64,000 nt of DNA from Angiostrongylus vasorum (Eukaryota > Nematoda > Chromadorea > Rhabditida > Metastrongylidae). Below are positions 55,967 through 64,000 of this stretch, in pieces. The stretch covers positions 1-64,000 of the forward strand of contig JADANN010000160.1 of NCBI GenBank assembly GCA_018806985.1, written 5' to 3'. The notes beneath the pieces were generated by a model that saw only the letters and a list, made by a program, of their open reading frames with translations, had not been told where the DNA came from and did not search any database. Numbering within the stretch: position 1 is the stretch's first letter; the number at the start of each line of letters is the position of its first letter. Both the position numbers and the translations under genes were made by a program.

Positions 55967-56446
55967 AATGGGTTAGTCTTCGAGTGATAAAACACTGATT
56001 AATTTTCGGCCTTTCCACTGATGTCATAGCGCAAAGCAAATGCAGATTCATTGTGTCACTGGTTTTATAAATCGAAATCGAATGGCGTGAATACGTTATC
56101 ATTATTGTGTGGCTCAGTGGGACTGTTGGATATAACAAATTTTCGCTCCCATTTTCTTTTTCAGCAATTGAAGAAGATGATTCTACGTTGTCTACAATTT
56201 TTTAATGAAAGAAAATAGTGGCAAGAGCAGAAAGTTTCCAAGTAGCTTGAAAGGAAAGCGCTGGTGGGCAGAGAGAATGCTTTACAGTAAGCATGCGGAA
56301 TGACGGTATGCGTGTTCGCGTCTGCAATTTCTAATATTAAACTGATGTCCTTATTTTTGTTATGTCCTCTAAAACCTCAAATGGTCGAAAAACCTATGAT
56401 CAGTGGTGCAGAGACTTCTTCTCTACGATCACATCTTTAATTTTAG

Positions 56447-56798
56447 GTGAAAAGTCTTATGCTTGTGGTGAAGTGAACACCGTTCATTATTACTATCAAT
56501 GTCGTGATGCCATTTGGGGTATGCAGCCTTGGTGCTACTTCTGTGTCAGTAAGAGTTTTCAATGGGGAACTTTCCTTTTCAAGACAGATAACGTTGCCTT
56601 TGTTACCTAGACTGTGATGTGAAAGTTCACACTCAATCACTCACCATCACTATCAGATGCCTTTATCTTGCTTCTCAAGTGAAGCAAAAATCAAAAGTAT
56701 TTTTGACAGATCGCTTAAGCATTATAGGCAGAAAAGTTGCAGTAGTTTTTAAGAAGCCTATAATTGTCTCTAAAGCAAAAAAGATTCAAGTGTACTAA
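56447..56798 (+). CDS. Candidate gene 3' end with Cys/Tyr-rich exon
   Basis: Exon 56447-56548 (acceptor ...TTTAATTTTAG, donor TCA|GTAAGA, 33 codons, phase 1 at both ends) joins exon 56710-56798 (acceptor ...TTTTTGACAG) in phase to TAA. Exon 1 encodes ACGEVNTVHYYYQCRDAIWG then PWCYFC; exon 2 is basic (IGRKVAVVFKKPIIVSKAKK). Symmetric phase-1 exons often encode mobile extracellular modules. The upstream frame from 56362 is also open. A C-x(n)-YYYQC pattern is seen in nematode Cys modules, but I cannot name the family. Confidence 0.4.
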
Positions 56799-57184
56799 CA
56801 AACTTACGACGCATCTTTTTTCTTTCATGATAGTTGTCGAATGTGAAATGTGTCCATAGGAACAAAATGCATGTGAAATACGTCGTTAAACGAAATTCAT
56901 ACATTTTGTACGGCCTTTTCAGTCTGTGTTTTATGCAGCTCCAACTGTAGCTAGTTAATGCAAATATTAGTCATCTCCATCTGCTGCGTTAGAGGATATC
57001 CTTAATAACAAATGGACAGATATTTGGTATTGGATTAGAAGTCCTTAATGTGGCAGTAACGAAATGTTTTCAACGTTTGAATTGAGATGTTACGTACTTG
57101 ACTGAGTGAATTAACCGTAAGAAGGAATTGTTCTTTTCCTAGTTGGATATGCAGTCCTGGCTAATGGATTGTTGAAATTTCTTG

Positions 57185-57317
57185 TCACCCTTTCGCCGCT
57201 AGATTGTAACTTATCGATGGAATAGTATCCTTGCTTTCTTTCTTCTTTCCGGTCCTTTGTTCAATCCTTCCCCGTTTCTCTGGTGTTGCTTGAGCTTCTA
57301 TCGTTCTCTTTGTTTTT
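57185..57317 (-). CDS. Possible terminal exon, basic
   Basis: Acceptor ...CAGAACATAG, 43 residues (KTKRTIEAQATPEKRGRIEQ, RTGKKKESKDTIPSISYNLA) then TGA. A 36-bp plus-strand frame at 56923-56958 after ...CCTTTTCAG is another weak exon nearby. Confidence 0.3.
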
Positions 57318-57440
57318 CTATGTTCTGAGAGCCATTTGCTGTCCAATTAAAACCATCGTAGATAAATGTGGAAGTTGACAGCTTTAACAAGACGGTATCG
57401 ATATGTCGAATCCACTTTCCTGCTGTTACATAAGAGAGTG

Positions 57441-57866
57441 TTAGTTCGCTTGCGATTCGGAACGATGTTGCATGGACAGGAATAGGAGCAAAATGCGATA
57501 AAACTGAAATCTTAATTCGTTCTTAGTGGGCGCATAATTGTATATTCCTTGCACTTCATTCAATGGCTTCATTTTCTTGAAAATCATCATCGGTAACAAT
57601 GTTTTGTCCTCGCATGTGGCAGCCGTCTATACATCTGTGGCCTTCTGTCTTGACCAGTGAGCGCCGATAGGGCGTGATTTTCCTGAGCAAGCCAACCACT
57701 TGATCTCCTGACTCCGATTTAGACTGTTGGTTGTGATGTTGGACACACAGTGGATGGTGTTTTTCTTAGATGTGTTCGCATCTTTTAATAAGGGATATCG
57801 CGCTGTTGTTATGTCACCGACATAGCTGAACGACGGCCTTTTTATAGACCGGAAGCAAGAATTCAT
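57441..57866 (-). pseudogene. Decayed ORF with one in-frame stop
   Basis: ATG 57866, 79 codons (IKRPSFSYVGDITTARYPLL; TNSLNRSQEIKWLACSGKSR) to TAG 57629-57627, then the same frame stays open 61 more codons (KKMKPLNEVQGIYNYAPTKN ELRFQFYRIL) to TAA 57441. Single nonsense mutation in a ~140-codon frame, or a readthrough/intron. The family is not recognised. Confidence 0.35.
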
Positions 57867-57891
57867 CCTGTCGTACTGTTCTGCTTAATCT

Positions 57892-58338
57892 CCCGGCAGG
57901 TAGTTAATAATTCCTCCTAATGGTTTACTGCCTCTTCGTAACTGGGAGATGTTCCTGGGTGTTGGACTGTGATGTATAGCGAAGGCATTCTTCACCCCCC
58001 CCCCAGAGTCTCCGAAGCAGAGAAGGAGTCCGTCGTTTCCATCAGGAAGCCTACCTAACAGTAAACCAATACTAGGATCTACCACCGTCCTGGTATCAAC
58101 CAATACCAGGATCCACCACCGCCCTGGTGTCAAAGTCGCATGGTGGCAAACCTCCCTCTGATCCACAAAGACTGCGATTGCCTGTGGTGGTGAAGATCTG
58201 GGGCACACTTTCGCTAGGGTGACCCAAAGATTCCAAGGAACCACAATGGCTTAACCAGCAAATCACCGAAAAATGGTGATTGTGCTGGGGAGCCACACAA
58301 CGAGTGACGACGGACCTTTCAAGTATCAAGTACGAAGT
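57892..58338 (+). mobile_element. SINE-D with internal duplication
   Basis: Head CTGGGAGATGTTCCTGGGTG, core, 3' end ACGGACCTTTCAAGTATCAA GT. Contains AGGATC(T/C)ACCACCG(T/C)CCTGGT twice in tandem (58074-58135) and a CCCCCCCCC run at ~57996. Confidence 0.75.
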
Positions 58339-58732
58339 AAATTAGTAATTTCGGATAATGTAGAACATTCTTGATAACTATTCAGTTTATTTCATTCCAT
58401 CGTGAGACCTTCACAGTCAGAATTTCTTGTGAAAATGAAACAGGAGAGCAGTTCAAGTTTTTCATAGGAAGTGAGTGCAAATCATTGAGCTCATGGTTTT
58501 TCGCTCGTTTTGAACTCTAACGCTCCACTTAGGCTCGCCGTAGGGTTTGATAGCAACATCTGATGTTGATGACGGTGGCACACCGTGGATTTAACACAGT
58601 GTGAAGTCAACAAGTTCGGATTCTGTGATTGGATAGGAGATCCGTGATGCTGGTGGATCACACAGCATGAGCTGAGCACTGCCGAAAAATAAACTGTTGA
58701 ACTAGCCTTGATTTTTTCCCATTCTAATTACT
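58339..58732. other. Spacer with a weak minus exon
   Basis: 58678-58591 on the minus strand follows ...TTTTTCGGCAG and reads AQLMLCDPPASRISYPITES...; another frame is open longer. Not called. Confidence 0.3.
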
Positions 58733-59098
58733 TGATACTTGATACTTGAATGGTCCGTCCTCACTGGTTGTGCGGGCCCCAGCACAGTCTCCATTTTTCG
58801 AAGGCCTGCTCGTTAAGCCATCGTGTTTCCCTGGAGTCCTAAGGTCAGCTTAGCCAAAGTCTGCCCTGAGTCTTCACCACCACAGGCAATCGCTGCCTTT
58901 GTGGATCAGAGGGAGGGAGATTTGCCACCATGCGACTTTGATACCAGAACGGTGGTGGATCCTGGTATTGGTTTACTCTTAGCTAGGCTTCCTGATTGAA
59001 ACGCCGGACTCCTTCTCATCTTGGGAGACCTTGCCAGGGGATGAATCCCGCGCTATACATCGCAGTCCGACACCAGGAACACCTCCCAGCCACTGTGA
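58733..59098 (-). mobile_element. SINE-D, full length, opposite to 57892 copy
   Basis: Minus strand 3' end CCATTCAAGTATCAAGTATC AAGTAATT; core GTCGCATGGTGGCAAATCTC; head GGGAGGTGTTCCTGGTGTC and GGGATTCATCCCC. Converges with the 57892 copy. Confidence 0.8.
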
Positions 59099-59173
59099 GG
59101 CTGTAAACCGTTTGGAGGCATTCATTCTAATTAGTTGTTAGATGATCTCCATTTATAGGCGACGACTTATCAG

Positions 59174-59273
59174 ATTCCCGAAAAAGTCATGCTTCAGCGG
59201 TCTTCTTTCCGTTGACGAAGAAAAAGGGAAGGACAAGAAGAGAACAATCAGTTGAATCTAGGTCTGAAACTAG
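59174..59273 (+). CDS. Possible internal exon, basic
   Basis: Acceptor ...CGACTTATCAG, 32 codons (SRKSHASAVFFPLTKKKGRT, RREQSVESRSET), donor AG|GTATGA. Phase 1 to 2. No partner exon fixed; 59726 (...TTGTTCTAG) gives a short stop. Confidence 0.3.
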
Positions 59274-59330
59274 GTATGAATAATTGAAGTGTTAGTCTAG
59301 CAGCAGAAACCATAAAAGTATAACCATAGA

Positions 59331-59650
59331 AATGTTGAGATATGAGCACAGCTCGGAACCTCAGCTGGGTTTCGAACCTGAGGTTACCCTTAGCCCGAGT
59401 TCATATGCGGTACACCACACCAAATACGACTGTCTCCTTGGTTTTCTCTCAGCCAAAAATTTTACACTGTCTGTGCTATCGTCAATCACTCGTCACCCGG
59501 AGTGAGTAAAAAACGTAGTTGAGAGAAAGAGAGAACAAGGGCCTCAGTTAGTACAGCATGTAACACTTGGACAAACGGTAAGGGTAATCACAGGTTCGAA
59601 AGCCCAGCTGAGGTTCTGAGTTTTGGTCTTGTCATAGCATTCCTGTTGTT
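59331..59650. mobile_element. FB-B2 fold-back element
   Basis: Outer ends ATGTTGAGATATGAGCACAG and, near 59640, GTCATAGCAT; arms 59331-59456 and 59515-59650. The left arm on the minus strand has GGTTCGAAACC, an exact B-box consensus, and GGTGTGGTGTACCGCATATG as A box; the right arm has ACAGGTTCGAAAGCC. A tRNA-derived fold-back, sister to FB-B. Confidence 0.65.
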
Positions 59651-59854
59651 GTTTCATACCGTACCCTTCCATGAAAGACAATACTCAGTAAGTAAATGTT
59701 GAAGCTAAAAATGTAATTTGTTGTTCTAGATCACTAGAAGGGAAACGATAACACTAGACTTGCAGAATGACACTAGACTTGACACTTGATCAGAATAGTT
59801 CAGGTTCAACTGGAATGACACAAATTGTTGACGAAGTAGGTAATATTTTGAAGT

Positions 59855-61862
59855 AATAATGCTTACTTGGAGATGGCTGGATGGCTCGTTTTCATAAGTT
59901 GTGCTGACCCTAGGACATTTGCCATTCCTTTCTTTTCCTCACAACCGTCGTGCGAGCACAGGTGGTTATTTGGTTACGAACTGGTCAGTCCAAAATGTAA
60001 GTGGTCGTAGTGGGAAACGCCTGGATTCTCGTAGAGTCCACTCTACAGTTCTTCTGGTCCATCCGTCGTCTGCACTTCTCATTATTTGACCTGCCCACCT
60101 GTGTTTCGCTATCGATGGATATTCTCCTATATCACAACAATGTGATAGATTTTGAAGACCGGTGCTTCGCATTCCTGCTATACATTAAATGTGCCAGTTA
60201 TCACTCGGAAAACACCGTTCAAGCGCTATATAAATAGTGCTCAGAATTTGTTGGCATGATAGAAGTATTATCCCACGTTTCTTCAAGATAACAGGGCGGA
60301 CGACTGTTGAATCGGAAAGTCGAGCGTGCATTTTCGAGTCCTTCAGTTGGTCGGTGGCTTCTTTGAGAGCCCCGAAAGTGGCCCAAGCTGCTCTACTTCT
60401 TCTATCCAATTCCCCCCTTATGCTGTTTTCCGTTTTAACTGAAAGCCTAAGGTATACTTACGGCGGTCTCTGTAATCAGAGAACCATCCGTATCAATCTG
60501 TTCTCCTTCGCACCATGGATTTTTCCTGACCTGTGTGTACTTCCGATTTATGCGCAGTCCGGTCTTTTTTTTCTGCTTACTTGAGCTTATGGACCATCGT
60601 CTCTACGTCACTGGTGCATTTTGAAAAGATGACGATGCCATCGGCGAAACGAAGGCTTGATAGGAAAATTTCTATCAACACGAATACATTTCTCACCTCA
60701 ATCGAGTGGTTTCTTTATCCAGTGCATATCGGCAATAAACAGCTTTGGAGATACTGTGTCTCCTTGTCAAACCGCTCTTCTTACGGGCATGGTAAGAGTC
60801 CGATGGGGAAACTGTAGTTTCGTAATGCAGTTCCGGTAACAGTCCGACAAAGTTCTTATGTTGGACGGGTCTACTCCTTGGTTGACGAGCGCTGATAGGG
60901 TGACATTCGTTTCGACACTGTCAAACGCTTTTTTATAGTCAATAAAGGTTAGGACTAGAGGCAAGTGGTATTCCCGACAAACTTCGATGACCCTAGACAT
61001 GGTTTGGACGTGGTCCATGCAGCAAAATCCTTTCCGAAATCCTGCTTGTTCGACTGGTTGCGCCTCATCCAATGTCCTTGATATGTGCAAGAGGATAATC
61101 TTCGTGAAGAGCTTGTAGAGTACACTCAACAAGCATATGGGACGATAGTATCCGAAGACTCCTTTGGTCTCCTTTCTTGGGCTGGATGACCGTACGCGAC
61201 GTCCTCCACTGTTCTGGGATTTTTTTTCCTTTTGTAGGTAGGCTCTCATATGATTTGCGAGAAGTACATGTAAATCGTGGCCTCCAGCTCTAAGGATATC
61301 GGCGGTGACATTGTCTCGTCCTGGAGCTGTGCCTCTTTTCATGCTTTCTATCGCAACTCGAACCTCCGACGGAAGAATTCCAGGTGGTTTTTTCTCCAGC
61401 GGGGATATTAGGGTCCGGGACAGGGATTGTGGAACGGAAAGGGTTGGTGTAGAACGTTTCCGCTATTAATTCCATATCATGGCGGGAACTTTTGACAATC
61501 CCATCTTCGTTCATCAGGGCTCACACCGGAACATTATAATCACACAAGTCCCGACGACATTTTTTTCAGACTGCTTTCTTTTTTTCTGCTGCTTCAAGTA
61601 GTTTCCTCTGCTTGTGCCGTTGTAGGTCTTCCTGCAAAGCTATTCTGCAGCTGGCATTTATTACTAGCCATGTCAAACGTGTTGCAGTAGGATCAAGCTT
61701 CAGTTTCCTCCTCTTTTCGAGCAACTCCTTAGTAGTGACGGAGATGCCATGTAGAATAATGTTCTCTAGAGTAGTAGGGTACGACTATTTCAGGCCGTTC
61801 TTTGCATCTTTGGCTCTTTGATCTTTGGTTTTGGTTCTCAATGTAAGCATCTCATCTATTTT
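59855..61862 (-). mobile_element. RTE-A, long copy
   Basis: From 61862 down: linker (INASCRIALQEDLQRHKQRK; ENIVKSSRH-type region ELIAETFYTNPFRSTIPVPD), RT MKRGTAPGRDNVTADILRAG, YYRPICLLSVLYKLFTKIIL, EQAGFRKGFCCMDHVQTMSR, VLTFIDYKKAFDSVETNVTL. Then come frameshifted palm and tail (RAAWATFGALKEATDQLKDS; AKHRWAGQIMRSADDGWTRR). 3' end ~59855. The endonuclease is missing (5' truncated). The first catalytic Asp region (FIDYKKAFD) is intact but later frames are broken. Confidence 0.9.
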
Positions 61863-61867
61863 TTAGA

Positions 61868-62152
61868 GCTGAAGGATGAAAACCTCTCGGCGTTGATCAA
61901 TCGCTGAGGGATGCGCCATACATTCGACTTCATTAAGCATCGTTCGGAGGTGACTGGATGCATATCTGTCCTTTACAATGACTCACGGTGGCCTACCGAT
62001 GTATAGAGCCAGTGTTGCTGTCCTCCCAGACAAGTCTGGTTCCAATATGCCGACCCCGGAGGGATGGAAGGCTTGGTGGGCCACCGGCGTGGGGATTTAT
62101 TCCACGTGTGTGCTGCAGGGCGATTCCGACAACTGCGCCCCACGCGCCCTTC
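61868..62152 (-). mobile_element. SINE-A
   Basis: Head GGCGCGTGGGGCGCAGTTGT, B-box region GGAATAAATCCCC (mutated), CAGACTTGTCTGGGAGGACA, tail GAGGTTTTCATCC. Directly upstream of the RTE-A copy. Confidence 0.8.
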
Positions 62153-62174
62153 GTAATGATTACTAAAGATATTT

Positions 62175-63235
62175 TCAAGTGAAAGGAAGGAAATGTTTGT
62201 CTTCGCCATCATCGACTGTTGTGAAGATTGTGATAATTTCGAAACTCCTGTTGGCTCTAATCTATGATAAGGTGTATATGAGATATGATGTCTCAGGAAA
62301 ATATATGTTAAGATTTAAACGATTAAGGTGGTTGTAAACAAACCGGGATAAGCTAGATAGACAAACCATGACACATTGGAAATATGGTTGGTTCATTCGT
62401 TGCTCGCTACTCAGTCAAGAAGGTTGGTCAGTATGAACATGCAGCTCTCAAACGAGTTCTAGTACAATGGAGTGCTCCTGCGTGAAGACATTAAGATGCG
62501 TATAATTTCTGCACATGATGTAAACAGCAGTTAGAGGTGTTTTGGAAAAACAACAGACCAGTAGCTAGGTCTATATTGCGCCTCAGGTTACCAAGTCTTC
62601 AATCCCTCTTGGGTCGAGTAAATTGCTGGCAGGGTTCTCTGTTTAGATAGCAATACGAACTTAATGCACAGATGGGTCGAAAAGTTGGTGAAGTTGAATG
62701 TATGGCCCATCCCTCAGAGATTTATCAAAGCCGAACTTTAGTGTTGGACTTCGTTCTAAGTGCCTTCGTTCGGAGAGACGTTGATTCCTTGTACTGCCCC
62801 CCTACCCTGGACATTGTCATAAGAAGCTTTCAAAGTACTGTAGGAGCACATGGAACTTGCTATGTTTAGTGGGGGTCATTTTAAGAGAGTATGGTAGGTG
62901 AGATCACAAATTATTAGTTTTGAATGAAAGTCCAGTGCTTAACATTTTCAATTAGCACATGAAAGCAGTCGTTTTGAACCTGGCCATAGCGCTTGAGTTC
63001 CCACGACCTTCTTTCTCTGACCTTTTGATGTCCACTGAGCCCTTCTGATTCCCGACGTAAAATGTTCCCTTTAATATAGTTGCATTCTAGAGTGACGGAG
63101 ATCTGTACTGTACGCGATGCTACAGCGCCTGTTCGGATCTCGAGGTTATGGTCATGCCGGAGTCGAATCATATGCTTTCCACCATGAACAGACTGGACAG
63201 GTAAGGCAATCTCATGCCATCCACTAGTTAGAATT
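62175..63235 (-). CDS. Candidate host gene 3' end, two exons, beta-rich
   Basis: Exon 63235-63022 (1+71 codons, acceptor ...ATAATCTCAG, donor AAAAG|GTCAGA) joins exon 62261-62175 (28 residues and TGA, acceptor ...CTTATCATAG) at phase 0. It reads ILTSGWHEIALPVQSVHGGK, HMIRLRHDHNLEIRTG, SRTVQISVTLECNYIKGNIL and an acidic end TTVDDGEDKHF. Alternating hydrophobic pattern suggests beta strands. The frame also stays open to 62914 without splicing. Family not recognised. Confidence 0.4.
62590..62745 (+). mobile_element. SINE-A 3' fragment, diverged
   Basis: TCAATCCCTCTTGGGTCGAG, GTTGAATGTATGGCCCATCC and CTCAGAGATTTATCAAAGCC match the 3' half of SINE-A with deletions. In the intron of the minus-strand gene model. 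Confidence 0.55.
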
Positions 63236-63368
63236 CTGAGATTATGTTTCGTTGCTTAACCAGCACGACGCAGAGGCATACTTATAAAAAATAGGGGAAA
63301 ATCAGTGGCTCACAACTCCATAGATTTTAGCATTGGTAATTTAAGCCATATTAAACCACGCACCTCAA

Positions 63369-63533
63369 CTATTGAAGGAGAATTGCCCGACTGCGACAGT
63401 CTGGGAAATGTGCATTCAGAAGCGCTTCTCCGTCCTCATGATTTGATTTGACGAGTTGCCCCGTTGTTGGACGCCAAAGTTCGAATTCATGAAGAAAACG
63501 ACACGAATTCAATGCTTTGAAAGTGAACTTCAC
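63369..63533 (-). CDS. Possible terminal exon, 54 residues
   Basis: Acceptor ...GCACAACTAG, phase 0, VKFTFKALNSCRFLHEFELW then RPTTGQLVKSNHEDGEALLN to TAG 63369. It lies upstream of the exon at 63235 on the same strand, so the two probably belong to different genes or one is wrong. Confidence 0.35.
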   Translation of the reverse strand: MKFTFKALNSCRFLHEFELWRPTTGQLVKSNHEDGEALLNAHFPDCRSRAILLQ

Positions 63534-63591
63534 CTAGTTGTGCATTAGATAAGCTTGAACAACAACAATATCGGCAACAAAAGCAAAACAG

Positions 63592-63873
63592 AAGTCTCTA
63601 AAAACCGTGGGAATGGAATTTGCTGTTATTTCTAAATCTGCTCAACACCAGACAAAAGCAGCTCTTTCTGGTAGATTACCATCAGTGATTTTTTTTTATT
63701 AACGTCGGGCTTAATGAACTACGAAAGGTGTGTTGGTGCTCAAAGAGATTTTACAACTTTCTTTACTATAACGTTGATGGTGCAACATTTCAGCAGTTAC
63801 ACACGTTCGTCGTCATTTCTATGCTTTTTCAATACAACGCCGTTTAATTTTAAATTACAAACATTTTTTCTGA
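63592..63873 (+). CDS. Candidate terminal exon pair
   Basis: Exon 63592-63670 (KSLKTVGMEFAVISKSAQHQ, donor GTAGAT) joins exon 63794-63873 (acceptor ...CAACATTTCAG, AVTHVRRHFYAFSIQRRLIL...) in phase to TGA. Opposite strand to 63369-63533 and converging with nothing obvious. Weak. Confidence 0.28.
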
Positions 63874-63967
63874 TATTCGATTTCTTCATCAACAACAGTT
63901 TTTCAAGGGTAAAAAAGGGTTTCGTCAGCCCTAGGTCTAAACAAGTAAATAATCATAAACAAACAAA

Positions 63968-64000
63968 GGCTGATAGGATTGCTTTCGTTCCGACACTGTC
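63968..64000 (-). mobile_element. RTE-A fragment entering at window edge
   Basis: GGCTGATAGGATTGCTTTCGTTCCGACACTGTC-like sequence (63968-64000) matches 60893-60926, antisense of the DSVETN... RT region. It continues outside. Confidence 0.7.

Noticed and set aside
53856..56138. Open frames of 489-703 codons encoding YIHT or MYVC repeats on both strands
   Set aside because: They are translations of the CATA array; any tetranucleotide array without stops gives such frames, and flanks are SINE-D sequence.
1..64000. A prokaryotic-type defence, toxin or phage system
   Set aside because: No operons, ribosome binding sites or long intact ORFs; everything points to nematode nuclear DNA.
1..64000. 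Endogenous retrovirus or LTR retrotransposon
   Set aside because: No paired LTRs, primer-binding site, gag zinc knuckle or integrase motif was found by eye.

Overview
The window looks like accessory-rich nuclear DNA of a nematode, most likely a strongylid such as a hookworm. The reasons are many relics of two RTE-type non-LTR retrotransposon lineages, Penelope-like GIY-YIG fragments, tRNA-derived short elements, and candidate host exons with short introns (55-135 bp in the better models), TTTCAG/TTTTAG-type acceptors and GTAAGT-type donors. No bacterial gene layout, operon promoters, rRNA, functional tRNA or CRISPR array was seen. The organism assignment is inference; all homology calls were made by eye.

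Working labels used here: RTE-A and RTE-B are two RTE-like retrotransposon lineages; PLE is Penelope-like; SINE-A, SINE-C and SINE-D are tRNA-headed short elements; FB-B and FB-B2 are short fold-back elements that also carry pol III-like boxes.

Layout: 0-6 kb holds a candidate multi-exon plus-strand gene whose 2-kb intron carries RTE-A debris, an intact small secreted cysteine-rich peptide gene just after its poly(A) signal, and a minus-strand gene 3' end. 6-13 kb has a complete fold-back element, a minus-strand multi-exon locus (7.2-9.5 kb) with a faintly TNF-like exon, and a hammerhead-like motif. 14.3-16 kb is an 830-bp tandem duplication with one intact and one frameshifted ORF. 16.4-25 kb is mostly RTE, PLE and SINE relics with isolated exons. 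25.7-26.5 kb and 31.6-32.2 kb carry the best phase-consistent host exon chains. 28.9-30.5 kb is a 345-bp inverted duplication. 33-35 kb is an RTE-B copy split by a fold-back element with 14-bp target duplications. 36-48 kb alternates host exons with SINE, PLE and fold-back copies. 49-52 kb is the longest RTE-B copy. 53.6-56 kb is a stack of SINE-A, (TA)40, SINE-D and a 1.79-kb almost pure CATA tetranucleotide array. 56-64 kb has more host exons, SINE-D copies, a second fold-back family and a long RTE-A copy.

How parts relate: no pathway or cassette is visible. The short elements appear to depend on the retrotransposons for movement (SINE-D shares its 3' end with RTE-A; FB-B has retroposition-like target duplications), and most sit in what look like host introns. 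Caution: a short open frame next to an AG or GT is common by chance, so exon calls rest on phase continuity, splice signals and composition and carry modest confidence.
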